A DNA stretch of 64,000 nucleotides, taken from contig JAFLBE010000001.1 in assembly GCA_017303995.1 (NCBI GenBank), positions 62,001 to 126,000 of the forward strand. Reading direction: 5' to 3'. Of the stretch, positions 53,896 through 62,679 are shown one piece after another. The DNA is from Bacteroidota bacterium (lineage in GTDB: Bacteria; Bacteroidota; JABWAT01). The notes beneath the pieces are model-generated. The model made no database searches. It was not told where the DNA came from and saw only the letters and a program-made list of their open reading frames with translations. Position 1 is the stretch's first letter. Every line of letters begins with the position of its first letter. The translations under genes and the position numbers were made by a program.

Positions 53896-55215
53896 GTGAA
53901 AAAAATCGTAACCTTATTTTTGATGGTCACTTGTACTGTCATTTCATTTGCTTCCGGATCTGATAACGGAAAGAAATCAATTGAAAGTCCTAATCAGGAA
54001 AACTTTTCTGTTTCAGCCATTCAAAAAAGAAATTGGGCACCCGAGGCAGCTTTTGGAAATACACCGCTAACTGGCAATAGCTGGTTAACAAAAACGAGGG
54101 TGGTATACCAAATCAATGAAAATTCAGTTCTGGAAGAATCAGGTAAAAGTGTTTATGAAGCATCTTCTGACGGTCGTTTGCAGAAAAGTTCAAAATACAG
54201 TTGGATTGGGGGTACATGGGTTCAAACTTCTGAGGCTGAATACAAATGGAATAATGGTTTTCTCGAGAAAAGTTTTTTTACATCATTTAAAACCATGTAT
54301 TCCATGGCTGGTATTTGGGAATCATATTACCGTTACGAGAATGGATTAATGGTTAAAAACGAAGAGTTTAATATTTCTGAAACCCGGGCAAACCCGAAAT
54401 ACGAAACCTACTTTTTATATAACGATTTGGGTCTTAAATGTGAACAAATTGATTATGTCTATGTAGAAGGTGTTAAAGTAAAAACAGAAAGACAAAAGTA
54501 TACCTACGGAAAGAATTCAGAAATTACTTCAAAGGCAATCTACCGTTATTCCGGTGGTTATTATGAATTCCTGTCTGACAGTACTTTTTATGAGAACGAT
54601 TCATCAGAAGTCCTTCAATCTGTTAATTATAAAAGTTTTCAACACCCTGAAAGCAGTACATTTGATCGTTACCTTTACAGCGAATCAAAAGATAACATCC
54701 TTATTAAAAAATATGGGTTTGATTCAAATGGCAAAAATTGGGGCATTCAATTCCGTGAGAGATTCCTTTTTCAGGATGACAATCTGAGGGAAATGAGCTC
54801 TGAATACTATGGTAATGTCACAGTAAGGAATTATAAATGGGATTCACAAAACCGGATTTCAGAATGTAAGAAAACATACAATGGCGAAGAAATTGAAAGA
54901 ATTGTTTTTTCCTATGAAAAAGTAACAAGTGTTTCAGATTTTTTTGTTCCTGAAAACTTAGACCTGATTTCGGGGTACCCAAATCCATTTAATCCATCGA
55001 CTACTCTGAAATGGAATCAGCCGGTTTCCGGAACTGCCAGTATTCTGGTAACAAACCTTTTAGGGCAAACCGTCAGGACTGAATTCGTTCATTCAACTGC
55101 CGGTAAACAGACCCATCAGTTGGAAATGGGTGGATTTGGAAGTGGTGTTTATTTCGTAAGAATAGAATCTGGCGGACGGTTCTCAAACGTTTTAAAACTG
55201 ATATTACTGAAATAA
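53896..55215 (+). CDS. secreted repeat protein with T9SS sorting domain
   Basis: Exported 439-aa protein with GTG start, signal peptide (VKKIVTLFLMVTCTVISF, cut near FAS) and GACGGAG upstream. The central 60-350 region is built of imperfect beta-hairpin repeats rich in Tyr, Trp and Asn (SKYSWIGGTWVQTSEAEYKW, NGLMVKNEEF, YTYGKNSEITSKAIYRYSGG), like MORN or YD-type units. I cannot name a function. The T9SS domain starts at about 353 (SGYPNPFNPSTTLKWNQPV) and ends VLKLILLK. It is divergent from the CotH gene, from which it may share promoter control. Confidence 0.82.
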   Translation: MKKIVTLFLMVTCTVISFASGSDNGKKSIESPNQENFSVSAIQKRNWAPEAAFGNTPLTGNSWLTKTRVVYQINENSVLEESGKSVYEASSDGRLQKSSKYSWIGGTWVQTSEAEYKWNNGFLEKSFFTSFKTMYSMAGIWESYYRYENGLMVKNEEFNISETRANPKYETYFLYNDLGLKCEQIDYVYVEGVKVKTERQKYTYGKNSEITSKAIYRYSGGYYEFLSDSTFYENDSSEVLQSVNYKSFQHPESSTFDRYLYSESKDNILIKKYGFDSNGKNWGIQFRERFLFQDDNLREMSSEYYGNVTVRNYKWDSQNRISECKKTYNGEEIERIVFSYEKVTSVSDFFVPENLDLISGYPNPFNPSTTLKWNQPVSGTASILVTNLLGQTVRTEFVHSTAGKQTHQLEMGGFGSGVYFVRIESGGRFSNVLKLILLK

Positions 55216-55219
55216 ATTG

Positions 55220-55245
55220 AAACCGGGTTTATCCCGGTTTTTTTT
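55220..55245 (+). terminator. Rho-independent terminator
   Basis: AAACCGGG (55220-55227), five-base loop, CCCGGTTT (55233-55240), then Ts to 55245, directly after the stop of the GTG-started gene. The T-run runs into the stop codon region of the convergent ABC-F gene. Confidence 0.88.
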
Positions 55246-57133
55246 ATCCTTCAGCAATCTCAGTCAGTTCCATCCATCTCATCATTGCCGTTTCCAGCCC
55301 AGTTGTGAGTTCACCGATCCGTTTCGAGGCATCCATGAGTTTCTGATAATCAGCACCGTGACTGTTCAGAAGGGAAGTGAGATCAGCTTTTTCCTGCTCC
55401 AGTTTCTCAATGTCTTTGCCAATCTGCTCCAGTTCCCGTTGCTCTTTGTAAGACAGTTTCCGCTTGTTTTCGATTTTGGGTTTGGAATTAGGGGCAGACT
55501 TTAATTCAATTTTTCGGTTTGAAGCTTCCGTCTTTTCAGCCTGAACTGCATTTTCTTTTCTTTCAAGATAAGCTGAATAATTTCCCGGATATTGCTTAAT
55601 AATTCCGCCTTCTTCAAAGGCATAAATAAAACTAACAGTACGGTCAAGAAAAGACCGGTCGTGGGAAACCACGATCAGACATCCACCAAAATTATCGAGA
55701 TAAGATTCCAAAGCTGAGAGTGTATCCAGGTCAAAGTCATTGGTTGGCTCATCAAGTAAAAGCACATTCGGATTGTGCATCAGGATTCTGAGCAGGGAAA
55801 GTCGCCGGCGTTCACCACCAGAAAGGGTTTTTACTTTTGAAAAATGCTGATTGGGTGAAAAAAGAAACTGATCGAGCAAATCTTTGGGCGTGAGATACCG
55901 TTCACGTCCGATCCCCACATCAATAAATTCTGCAATCTCTTTCAAGGAACCGATAACCGATTGTTCCTCAGACAAATCGTTAATTTCCTGGCGGAAATAT
56001 CCGATTTTTACTGTTGAACCAATTTTAAGTGTACCGGTATCTGGTTCAATTTGTCCGCCCAAAACTCTCAGAAACGTTGTTTTCCCGCTTCCGTTCGGAC
56101 CAATAATTCCGAACCGGTCACCCGGAGCAGTGGTGATGGTAAAATTTTTAAATAGTTCTTTTCCGCCAAGTGATTTACTGATGTTGACGGCATCAATTAC
56201 CCGGGCACCCAAAAAGGCATTTCCCAGTTCAATCTTGATGTTTTTTTCTTCCTGCGGCTTTGGTGCCGATTGCATATCAGAAATCCAGTCAATCCGGCTT
56301 TTCTGTTTGGTACGGCGGGCACGTGCGCCTCTGGCAAGCCAGGCAAGTTCTGTTCTTAATTTATTTCTAAGGTGATCTTCAGCCGATTGTTCAGCTTCGG
56401 CAACAGCTGTTTTCCTTTCGAGAAACTGTTCATAATTTCCCGGATAATGGATGATTTTCTGGCGGTCAAGTTCAAGGATTTTATTCGTTACGGCATCGAG
56501 AAAATACCGGTCGTGGGTGATGAGTAAAAGTGCTCTGGGAGATTGTTGGAGATAATCCTGCAGCCATTGAACTGAATCAGCATCGAGGTGATTGGTTGGT
56601 TCATCGAGAATCAATAAATCAGGATCAGAAAGAAGTACTTTTGCAAGGGCGACCCGTTTCCTTTGCCCGCCGGAAAGAGTTGTTACATCGGCATCCAGCT
56701 GATCCATTCCCAATTTGTGAAGCATTTTGGTTGCTTCGGTTTCTAGATTCCAGCCATTCAGATGATCAATATCATGAAGCAGGGATTCCAGCCGTTTCTG
56801 ATCAGGAGAATGAGTTTCAATGAGTTGATGATATTCCATCAGCTGGGAAAAAACTTCAGGCCGGGCTTTTAAAACTGTGGTAAGAACCGATTCTTTTTCT
56901 TTGAATTCGGGTAACTGAGGCAAATATTCAAATCTGACCGTTTTATTCCACGCAACAGATCCCAGATCGGGTTCTTCATCACCGGCAAGAATTCTGAGCA
57001 AAGTGGTTTTTCCGGCACCGTTCCGGCCAATGATTCCGATTCGTTCACCATCTTCCATACCAAAAGAAATATTCTCAAACAAAAGTCTGAGGTGGTAAGA
57101 TTTAGAGAGCTGGTAGGTGGTAAAGAGGGTCAT
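55244..57133 (-). CDS. ABC-F family ATPase (Uup-like)
   Basis: Cytoplasmic, non-transport ABC protein acting on ribosomes, 629 aa (Escherichia coli Uup is 635). Two ATP cassettes are present. First: GIIGRNGAGKTTLLRILAG (Walker A), TLSGGQRKRVALAKVLLSDP, LLILDEPTNHLDADSVQWLQ. Second: GIIGPNGSGKTTFLRVLGG, TLSGGERRRLSLLRILMHNP, LLLDEPTNDFDLDTLSALES. Between them lies the ABC-F linker (RTELAWLARGARARRTKQKS). A C-terminal coiled-coil domain (LSYKEQRELEQIGKDIEKLE) distinguishes Uup from EttA. ABC-F proteins resolve stalled or wrongly structured ribosomes. Resistance function is not suggested. It ends at the convergent terminator. Confidence 0.92.
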   Translation of the reverse strand: MTLFTTYQLSKSYHLRLLFENISFGMEDGERIGIIGRNGAGKTTLLRILAGDEEPDLGSVAWNKTVRFEYLPQLPEFKEKESVLTTVLKARPEVFSQLMEYHQLIETHSPDQKRLESLLHDIDHLNGWNLETEATKMLHKLGMDQLDADVTTLSGGQRKRVALAKVLLSDPDLLILDEPTNHLDADSVQWLQDYLQQSPRALLLITHDRYFLDAVTNKILELDRQKIIHYPGNYEQFLERKTAVAEAEQSAEDHLRNKLRTELAWLARGARARRTKQKSRIDWISDMQSAPKPQEEKNIKIELGNAFLGARVIDAVNISKSLGGKELFKNFTITTAPGDRFGIIGPNGSGKTTFLRVLGGQIEPDTGTLKIGSTVKIGYFRQEINDLSEEQSVIGSLKEIAEFIDVGIGRERYLTPKDLLDQFLFSPNQHFSKVKTLSGGERRRLSLLRILMHNPNVLLLDEPTNDFDLDTLSALESYLDNFGGCLIVVSHDRSFLDRTVSFIYAFEEGGIIKQYPGNYSAYLERKENAVQAEKTEASNRKIELKSAPNSKPKIENKRKLSYKEQRELEQIGKDIEKLEQEKADLTSLLNSHGADYQKLMDASKRIGELTTGLETAMMRWMELTEIAEG

Positions 57134-57165
57134 TTTTGCTTTTATTATGGACGGTGAAAATCGAG

Positions 57166-57382
57166 TTTGGGCTAAAGCCCAGGATTGTTTGAGTTGATTT
57201 TATCCGTCAGCTAAAGCAGACGGCAATGAAATTATAAAAGATCTGTTTCAAAAAGATTCTTAATAGTTTGGGCAATTGCTGTTTTTTAGATTAAGGAAGA
57301 TCCAATTCCTCAGTTTTTATTGCCGTCTGCTTTAGCTGACGGAAAATGAAATCCAAAAAAAATACTGGGCTTTAGCCCAAAT
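57166..57382. repeat. 217-bp transposase-flanking repeat, copy A (uninterrupted)
   Basis: Starts TTTGGGCTAAAGCCC and ends GGGCTTTAGCCCAAAT, the outer ends being reverse complements. Inside, CCGTCAGCTAAAGCAGACGG (57204-57223) and its exact reverse complement CCGTCTGCTTTAGCTGACGG (57323-57342) repeat the pattern. The unit is thus two REP-like arms facing each other. The transposase stop codon (57372-57374) falls inside its right end. Confidence 0.85.
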
Positions 57383-57830
57383 CTGATTTGTTTCCTTGCT
57401 CAGCAGAAATCAGCCAATTGTACTTTTTATTGAACTCTTCAATTTCCATTGAAAATGATTTTTTCTTATGGTGATCTTCCTGATTCCTGATATAATTCTG
57501 AACTGATTCTATTTGTGATTCACTAATGGAAACTGCAAAATAATCATCTTGCCAGGCAAATTTACCGGCAATAATTTTTTCTTTATTTATCCAAAATGCA
57601 GATTCACCCTTTATTAACTGAGCAACTTGCGAAATAGTTTGATTTTTATTTAATGATATCAAACAGTGAATATGTTCGAGGTGCCCGTTTATTTCAGTAA
57701 GAAAAATTCCCTTTTCCCGGCAATTAACTTGAATGTGATTAATTACAAGGGGTCGGATTTCTTTTGTAAAGAAAGGATACCGGTCTTTTGTTGAAAAAAC
57801 AAGATGAACCCAAATCCGGACAAAAGACAT
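57372..57830 (-). CDS. IS200-like / REP-associated (HUH, single-Tyr) transposase
   Basis: A 152-aa Y1 transposase. IWVHLVFSTKDRYPFF is the family's opening strand. GHLEHIHCLISLN holds the HUH metal motif. The catalytic Tyr is in ESQIESVQNYIRNQEDHH. Full length for IS200 TnpA (about 150 aa). It cuts and joins single-stranded DNA at hairpin-bearing ends. It is flanked by two direct 217-bp copies of a palindromic repeat and its own stop lies in one of them, as in REP-associated transposases (RAYTs) that act on neighbouring REP sequences. It appears intact. No TnpB is present. Confidence 0.9.
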   Translation of the reverse strand: MSFVRIWVHLVFSTKDRYPFFTKEIRPLVINHIQVNCREKGIFLTEINGHLEHIHCLISLNKNQTISQVAQLIKGESAFWINKEKIIAGKFAWQDDYFAVSISESQIESVQNYIRNQEDHHKKKSFSMEIEEFNKKYNWLISAEQGNKSDLG

Positions 57831-57840
57831 AAAATACCCT

Positions 57841-58169
57841 TTTGGGCTAAAGCCCAGGATTGTTTGAGTTGATTTTGTCCGTCAGCTAAAGCAGACGGCA
57901 ATGAAATTATAAAAGATCTGTTTCAAAAAGATTCTTAATAGTTTGGGCAATTGCTGTTTTTTATTACTCCGGTGGATAAATAGGAATCACGAAAATCCAA
58001 ATTTGTCAGTCTGAGTAATCCTGCTTGCAGGATTATATCGAAGACTTTAAACGCTATTTAACCACCGGATTAATAGATTAAGGAAGATCCAATTCCTCAG
58101 TTTTTATTGCCGTCTGCTTTAGCTGACGGAAAATGAAATCCAAAAAAAATACTGGGCTTTAGCCCAAAT
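57841..58169. repeat. 217-bp transposase-flanking repeat, copy B (split by an insertion)
   Basis: Same order and nearly the same bases as copy A (57166-57382), in direct orientation, but with 112 extra bp (110-bp element plus one TA) after GCTGTTTTTTA. 329 bp minus 112 gives exactly 217. It starts 10 bp upstream of the transposase ATG. One change seen is TTTTGTCC for TTTTATCC. Confidence 0.85.
57964..58073. mobile_element. 110-bp TA-flanked MITE-like insertion
   Basis: Ends TTACTCCGGTGGATAAATAG and, inverted, TTAATCCGGTGGTTAAATAG: 18 of 20 bases match. It is flanked by TA at 57962-57963 and 58074-58075, while the empty site in copy A has a single TA (TTTTTTAGATT). This is the signature of a TA-targeting (IS630/Tc1-mariner-like) non-autonomous element. 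An inner perfect palindrome TAATCCTGC-TT-GCAGGATTA is at 58016-58035. No ORF. Confidence 0.82.
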
Positions 58170-58199
58170 GTATTTCAATTAAAATTCAACCTTTAAAAT

Positions 58200-59099
58200 T
58201 CAGATGGAAGCTTCCTGTTTCCATCTGGCCATTGGGTGTTTTGCACAGTCATCAGAACAGGCACCATTATGTTCAGGTTCACAGGTTTCACAAACAATAA
58301 TCTGTTTGTTGCAGGCGGCATTGGTACAATTAATATACCGGTCTGAAGGTTTTTCACAATACCGGCAGGTTGAAATGACAGTATCTTCAAGCTGATTCAC
58401 CGGTACAGAAATCCGTCCGTCAAAAACGTAACATTTTCCTTCCCAGTTTTTACCGCCGGTTTTTTGGCCATAAGTGATAATGCCGCCGTGAAGTTGGTAA
58501 ACATGTTTGAATCCGGCCTGAAGCAAAACTCCCGTTGCTTTTTCACAGCGGATCCCACCAGTGCAATAGGCCAGGATTTTCTTATCCTTCAGATTTTCGA
58601 TGGATTTTACATAGTCAGGGAAGTCCCTGAAATTGTCAATATCGGGAGTAATGGCATTTTTAAACCGGCCGATTTCCGATTCATAATTATTTCGGGTATC
58701 GAGAATCACCACATCGGGGTCATTTTCCATCATCTCAAGAAATTCCTGAGGTTCAAGATAGGTGCCGGTAAGTTCATTTGGGTTCAGATCGGGTGCACCC
58801 AGATGAACAATTTCATCTTTCGCACGGCAATGCATTTTTTTGAATGGCTGGCGATCCCAAAATTCAGTTTTAAATTCAATTCCGGCAAATCGGGAATCGG
58901 CTGTAAGATGAGCCTTATAGGTTTCAGTTTGTTCAGCAGAACCGGCAACGGTACCGTTAATGCCCTCACCCGCAACAATGATCCTGCCGGTCAGGCCAAG
59001 GTTTTTGCAAAATTCAAGATGCTCTTTTGCGAACTCCTGTGGGTTTTCAAGGGTTGTATATTTATAATAAAGGAGAATGACAATCTGATCCATCTGCAC
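58200..59099 (-). CDS. trhO: tRNA uridine(34) hydroxylase TrhO
   Basis: Rhodanese-fold enzyme, 299 aa, that hydroxylates U34 of tRNAs to ho5U using O2. It has the N-terminal acylphosphatase-like domain (GLTGRIIVAGEGINGTVAGS) and the rhodanese domain (DVVILDTRNNYESEIGRFKN) with active Cys in LAYCTGGIRCEKATGVL. A C-terminal zinc-binding region is rich in Cys (STCRYCEKPSDRYINCTNAA, CETCEPEHNGACSDDC). Length and order match bacterial TrhO/YceA. A TATCTTTG -7 box lies about 25 bp upstream (59129-59122) with a short leader. Confidence 0.95.
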   Translation of the reverse strand: MQMDQIVILLYYKYTTLENPQEFAKEHLEFCKNLGLTGRIIVAGEGINGTVAGSAEQTETYKAHLTADSRFAGIEFKTEFWDRQPFKKMHCRAKDEIVHLGAPDLNPNELTGTYLEPQEFLEMMENDPDVVILDTRNNYESEIGRFKNAITPDIDNFRDFPDYVKSIENLKDKKILAYCTGGIRCEKATGVLLQAGFKHVYQLHGGIITYGQKTGGKNWEGKCYVFDGRISVPVNQLEDTVISTCRYCEKPSDRYINCTNAACNKQIIVCETCEPEHNGACSDDCAKHPMARWKQEASI

Positions 59100-59121
59100 T
59101 ATTTCTTTTCTGGTTGGGGTG

Positions 59122-59129
59122 CAAAGATA
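59122..59129 (-). promoter_or_regulatory. -7 box TATCTTTG of trhO
   Basis: Exact TAnnTTTG on the minus strand, 23 bp upstream of the trhO ATG. The -33 position reads TTTC rather than TTTG. Confidence 0.45.
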
Positions 59130-59220
59130 AAAAATTCCCCGTTAAGGAGAAATTGTGTCCGGTTTTATTGTTTAAAATTTTTGATTTTGCCATGTTTAAC
59201 GTTCCAAACGTGAGTACGTT

Positions 59221-60798
59221 ATGAAATTCCTCATATTCCTTTTCCTTTTTTCCCCTGTTTTCGTTGGCGCCCAGACAGAACTTCCACAAATTGAAATAAA
59301 TACAAATGGAGTTTCTATACCCAATGAACCCAAAATTAAAGCACTTCTACTTATCAAAGAGAATGGAATCCTAAAATTTTCATCTCAGATTGGAATTGAA
59401 ATGAGGGGAAGTTCCTCTCAGGATTTGTTTCCAAAAAAATCATACGGTGTTGAACTCTGGACTGAAGCCGGTGAAGATACTTCACTTTCTCTGCTTGGTT
59501 TTCCGAAAGAAAGTGACTGGGTTCTGTATGCACCTTACACCGATAAAACCATGCTCAGGGATATTCTTGCCTTTTACCTTTCATCAAAAATGGGGCATTA
59601 TGCAAGCAGGTTTCGATTTGTAGAATTAACACTGAACGGTGAGTACGAGGGTGTCTATATCCTTTTGGAAAAAATAAAAAGAGCAAAAAGCAGAGTTAAC
59701 ATTACAAAAATGGAATCAGGTGAAAGTGCACCAGATTCCTTAACCGGTGGCTATATTCTTAAAATTGATAAAACAACTGGTGACTGGAGTGGTGGATGGT
59801 GGTCACCCTATCAGACAAACGGAAAAAGTCTGCTTTATCAGTTTGAATATCCGAAAGCCGAAAATGTTACTTCAGATCAATTTGCCTATATACAAAATTG
59901 GATTACTAACTTTGAACACATGATGAAATCTGAGACATTTGCCGATCCGATCTCGGGTTATCCAAAATGGATAGATGTGAATTCCTTTGTTGATTTCCTC
60001 ATTGTGAATGAAGTGGGAAAAAACATAGACGGGTATAGGTTGAGCTCATTTTTATATAAAGACCGTGACAGCAAAGGTGGGAAGCTGGTGGCAGGTCCTG
60101 TGTGGGATTTTAATCTGGCTTTTGGCAATGCAGATTATTTCGATGGATATCGGGTAACTGGTTTTCAGTACGAGTTTAATGTTGAATGGGACTGGTACCA
60201 AAATCCCTTTTGGTGGAAAAAACTAATGACTGATTCCACTTTTCAGAATCTTGTAAAAACCCGCTATTCACAGCTCAGAAAAACCATTTTAAGCAATGAT
60301 TCTCTTTCAACCTGGATCCGGAATTATGAAGCGGCCCTGGAACCTGCAGTTGCCCGTAATTACGAAAAATGGCCGATTTTAGGGCAGTATGTCTGGCCGA
60401 ATTACTATGTTGGTGAAACTTACCATGACGAAATAAACTGGATGATTAACTGGATAAAGATGAGAGTAGCCTGGCTGGATGTTTACCTTCCGGGAAAAGT
60501 GTTAACCGGTATTGAATCGCAGGAGTTGCCCGAAAATCTATCCGTTTCGGAGCTTTATCCGAATCCATTTAACCCTGAAACCCGTTTTTCAATAAAAACC
60601 AATAAAAGACAATCAGTAACTGCTGATCTTTATGACCTGACCGGCAAAAAAATCAGTCAGTTGTTTTCAGGGGTTATAAATCCTGAAAGTTCAACCAGTA
60701 TTGTGTTCAGTGGTGCAGGACTCTCAAGCGGAATTTATTTCATCCGGGTTAATTATTCGGGCGGATTTGTTTCAAGAAGAGCAGTTTTGATTAAATAA
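59221..60798 (+). CDS. secreted CotH-family kinase-like protein with T9SS sorting domain
   Basis: Exported 525-aa protein (signal MKFLIFLFLFSPVFVGAQ). The CotH domain spans about 30-400: IGIEMRGSSSQDLFPKKSYG, FVELTLNGEYEGVYILLEKI, GYILKIDKTTGDWSGGWW and GPVWDFNLAFGNADYF. The last motif is Asp-Phe-Asn where many CotH proteins have Asp-x-Asp, so kinase activity may be altered. The T9SS domain starts at about 440 (SELYPNPFNPETRFSIKTN) and ends RRAVLIK. It is a second, diverged CotH member in the window (other at 51372) lacking the lamin-tail module. Likely surface-anchored. Confidence 0.9.
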   Translation: MKFLIFLFLFSPVFVGAQTELPQIEINTNGVSIPNEPKIKALLLIKENGILKFSSQIGIEMRGSSSQDLFPKKSYGVELWTEAGEDTSLSLLGFPKESDWVLYAPYTDKTMLRDILAFYLSSKMGHYASRFRFVELTLNGEYEGVYILLEKIKRAKSRVNITKMESGESAPDSLTGGYILKIDKTTGDWSGGWWSPYQTNGKSLLYQFEYPKAENVTSDQFAYIQNWITNFEHMMKSETFADPISGYPKWIDVNSFVDFLIVNEVGKNIDGYRLSSFLYKDRDSKGGKLVAGPVWDFNLAFGNADYFDGYRVTGFQYEFNVEWDWYQNPFWWKKLMTDSTFQNLVKTRYSQLRKTILSNDSLSTWIRNYEAALEPAVARNYEKWPILGQYVWPNYYVGETYHDEINWMINWIKMRVAWLDVYLPGKVLTGIESQELPENLSVSELYPNPFNPETRFSIKTNKRQSVTADLYDLTGKKISQLFSGVINPESSTSIVFSGAGLSSGIYFIRVNYSGGFVSRRAVLIK

Positions 60799-60833
60799 AA
60801 AAAAAGGGGCTGTCATCGACAGCCCCTTTTTTT
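60797..60833. terminator. bidirectional Rho-independent terminator
   Basis: GGGGCTGTC (60806-60814), ATC loop, GACAGCCCC (60818-60826), bounded by nine A and seven T. It lies between the convergent CotH and aldo/keto reductase genes and serves both. Confidence 0.93.
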
Positions 60834-61836
60834 ATTTAAGAATTTCCTCAATCTTTCGAAGTTCTTCCTGACTCAGTGTCATATTTTTGACGGCTTCAAC
60901 GGCATCTGAAATCTGACTTACCCGGCTTGCACCAATAAGAGCAGATGTCACTTCCGGATGCCTTAAAATCCAGATGACAGCCAATTGTGCCAGTTTTTGC
61001 CCTCTTGCTGAAGCGATTTCGTTTAATTTGATTACCTTTTCTCTGACTTCCGGGGTGACCTGATCTGCTTGCAAAAACCCGGATGGTTTGGCTGCCCGTG
61101 AATCTTCAGGAATTCCCTTCAGGTATTTATCAGTCAGAAGTCCTTGTGCCAGTGGCGAAAAGGCAATACTCCCCATTCCTGATTGAGCCAAAACGGGCAA
61201 CAATCCATCTTCTTCAACCCAACGGTTAAACATGCTGAATTTGGGCTGATGAATAATGATCGGAGTTCCCAGCCGGTTCATAATTTCCACAGCCTTTTTT
61301 GTTTGCTCAACCGGATAGTTAGAAATCCCGGCATAAAGTGCTTTTCCACTTCTTACAATTGAATCCAAAGCACCCATGGTTTCTTCAAGTGGTGTTTCAG
61401 GGTCAAACCGGTGCGAGTAAAAAATATCCACATAATCCAGTTCCAACCGCTTCAAACTCTGATCAAGACTTGAAATCAGATATTTGCGTGAACCCCATTC
61501 GCCGTAAGGACCTTCCCACATTTTATATCCGGCTTTTGAAGAAATGATCAGTTCATCCCGGTATGCGGCGAGTTCTGACTTTAAGATTTTCCCAAAGGTG
61601 GTTTCTGCACTTCCCGGGGGCGGACCATAATTATTTGCCAGGTCAAAATGGGTGATGCCATGATCAAAGGCGTAAGTCAACATTGACTTGCAATTTTCAT
61701 AATTGTCGATTCCGCCAAAGTTGTGCCAGAAGCCAAGGGAGATGACGGGCAATTTGAGACCGGTTTTTCCGCAACGACGATACGGAATGGTTTCATACCG
61801 TTTTTCTGATGGAAGGTAAGTTGAAGGTGTACTCAT
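60832..61836 (-). CDS. aldo/keto reductase (YghZ / L-glyceraldehyde-3-phosphate reductase-like)
   Basis: NADPH-dependent reductase, 334 aa, TIM barrel. It has YRRCGKTGLKLPVISLGFWH at the start and the catalytic tetrad: Asp/Tyr in FDLANNYGPPPGSAE, Lys in ISSKAGYKM, His in YSHRFDPETPLEE. The cofactor region has FSPLAQGLLTDKYL and LIGASRVSQISDAV. Best family match is YghZ/Gpr, which acts on L-glyceraldehyde 3-phosphate and methylglyoxal; a potassium-channel-beta-like relative is also possible. AAAGGATACC precedes the ATG. It is 12 bp from the epimerase gene, so both are in one operon of sugar-phosphate handling. Confidence 0.92.
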   Translation of the reverse strand: MSTPSTYLPSEKRYETIPYRRCGKTGLKLPVISLGFWHNFGGIDNYENCKSMLTYAFDHGITHFDLANNYGPPPGSAETTFGKILKSELAAYRDELIISSKAGYKMWEGPYGEWGSRKYLISSLDQSLKRLELDYVDIFYSHRFDPETPLEETMGALDSIVRSGKALYAGISNYPVEQTKKAVEIMNRLGTPIIIHQPKFSMFNRWVEEDGLLPVLAQSGMGSIAFSPLAQGLLTDKYLKGIPEDSRAAKPSGFLQADQVTPEVREKVIKLNEIASARGQKLAQLAVIWILRHPEVTSALIGASRVSQISDAVEAVKNMTLSQEELRKIEEILK

Positions 61837-61848
61837 TTGGTATCCTTT

Positions 61849-62679
61849 TTAGAAAGATGTTAAAAGTTGGCTGCCTGTCCAGGTTTGCCCGGGATTTAAC
61901 AAGATTGGATTTTCGATTGTGGCCGGTTCAACACAAAGAAATTGCTGATATCCGTTTTTATCGAGGTCGGCTAGTTTTGCCCCGGTTTCTTTCCACGGAT
62001 TCCAGACCACAGCATCTTTGAATCCGGCAGATTCAATTTTCAGAATGGGTTTCCCTGCCTGATTAATAAAAAGTGGATGGATTGCATCCAGATAAATTCT
62101 GTCCGTTTCTTCACTGAACGAAAGGTGGTCCAGCAAGGAAGTTACTTTTTCATTATTCTTCAGGGAATCGGTGTAAATCAGCCCGTTTAACCCGTTCAGG
62201 GTTGTTGATTGAATATCCTGAACTGAAAAATAAGAATGAAGTGCTGTGGTAAACGAATAAGACTGAACACCGTTGTTATAAATTGAAAGGGTTGTCTGAA
62301 GTTGGTTTGTGGTTAATTTTACCTGGTAGGTTGCCATAAACCGAAAAGGCCAGATGTAACGGGATTCGGGAGAATCATCCAGCGTGAAGGTAATGAAAGA
62401 TTCCGTTTCTCCCTCAGTAATTTCTGTGAGTTCCCATTCTGCCAATCTTGCAAAACCATGTTTGGGTAACGGACCCCTGTTCGAGAATTGGGGAAAAATG
62501 ATAGGTATTCCGCCCCGGATTGCAGTTTTTCCGGAAAGGTCAGATTTTTTGCTCAGATAAAGCTGGTTTTCAGTTCGGTTGGCAGGAATCCAGGATAAAA
62601 CATGAGCACCAAAGTCAGAAATGGTGACAATTGCTCCCGATTTTGTTGAAATCTGATGGCTGGAAACTGCTTTTTTCAT
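61849..62679 (-). CDS. D-hexose-6-phosphate mutarotase (YeaD-like)
   Basis: Galactose-mutarotase-fold enzyme interconverting anomers of glucose 6-phosphate, 276 aa. I start it at ATG 62679 (MKKAVSSHQIS); a TTG 27 bp upstream is poorer. Features are SDFGAHVLSWIPA, AIRGGIPIIFPQFSNRGPLP (Arg and Pro-rich substrate loop), HGFARLAEW (catalytic His region), ALHSYFSV (second His) and FLCVEPATI (catalytic Glu). It precedes the aldo/keto reductase by 12 bp. A TAACTTTC -7-like box lies upstream near 62721. Confidence 0.92.
   Translation of the reverse strand: MKKAVSSHQISTKSGAIVTISDFGAHVLSWIPANRTENQLYLSKKSDLSGKTAIRGGIPIIFPQFSNRGPLPKHGFARLAEWELTEITEGETESFITFTLDDSPESRYIWPFRFMATYQVKLTTNQLQTTLSIYNNGVQSYSFTTALHSYFSVQDIQSTTLNGLNGLIYTDSLKNNEKVTSLLDHLSFSEETDRIYLDAIHPLFINQAGKPILKIESAGFKDAVVWNPWKETGAKLADLDKNGYQQFLCVEPATIENPILLNPGQTWTGSQLLTSF

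Noticed and set aside
57166-58169. Possible CRISPR array (repeated palindromes)
   Set aside because: Only two copies, 217 bp long, around a transposase; no regular short spacers and no cas genes.
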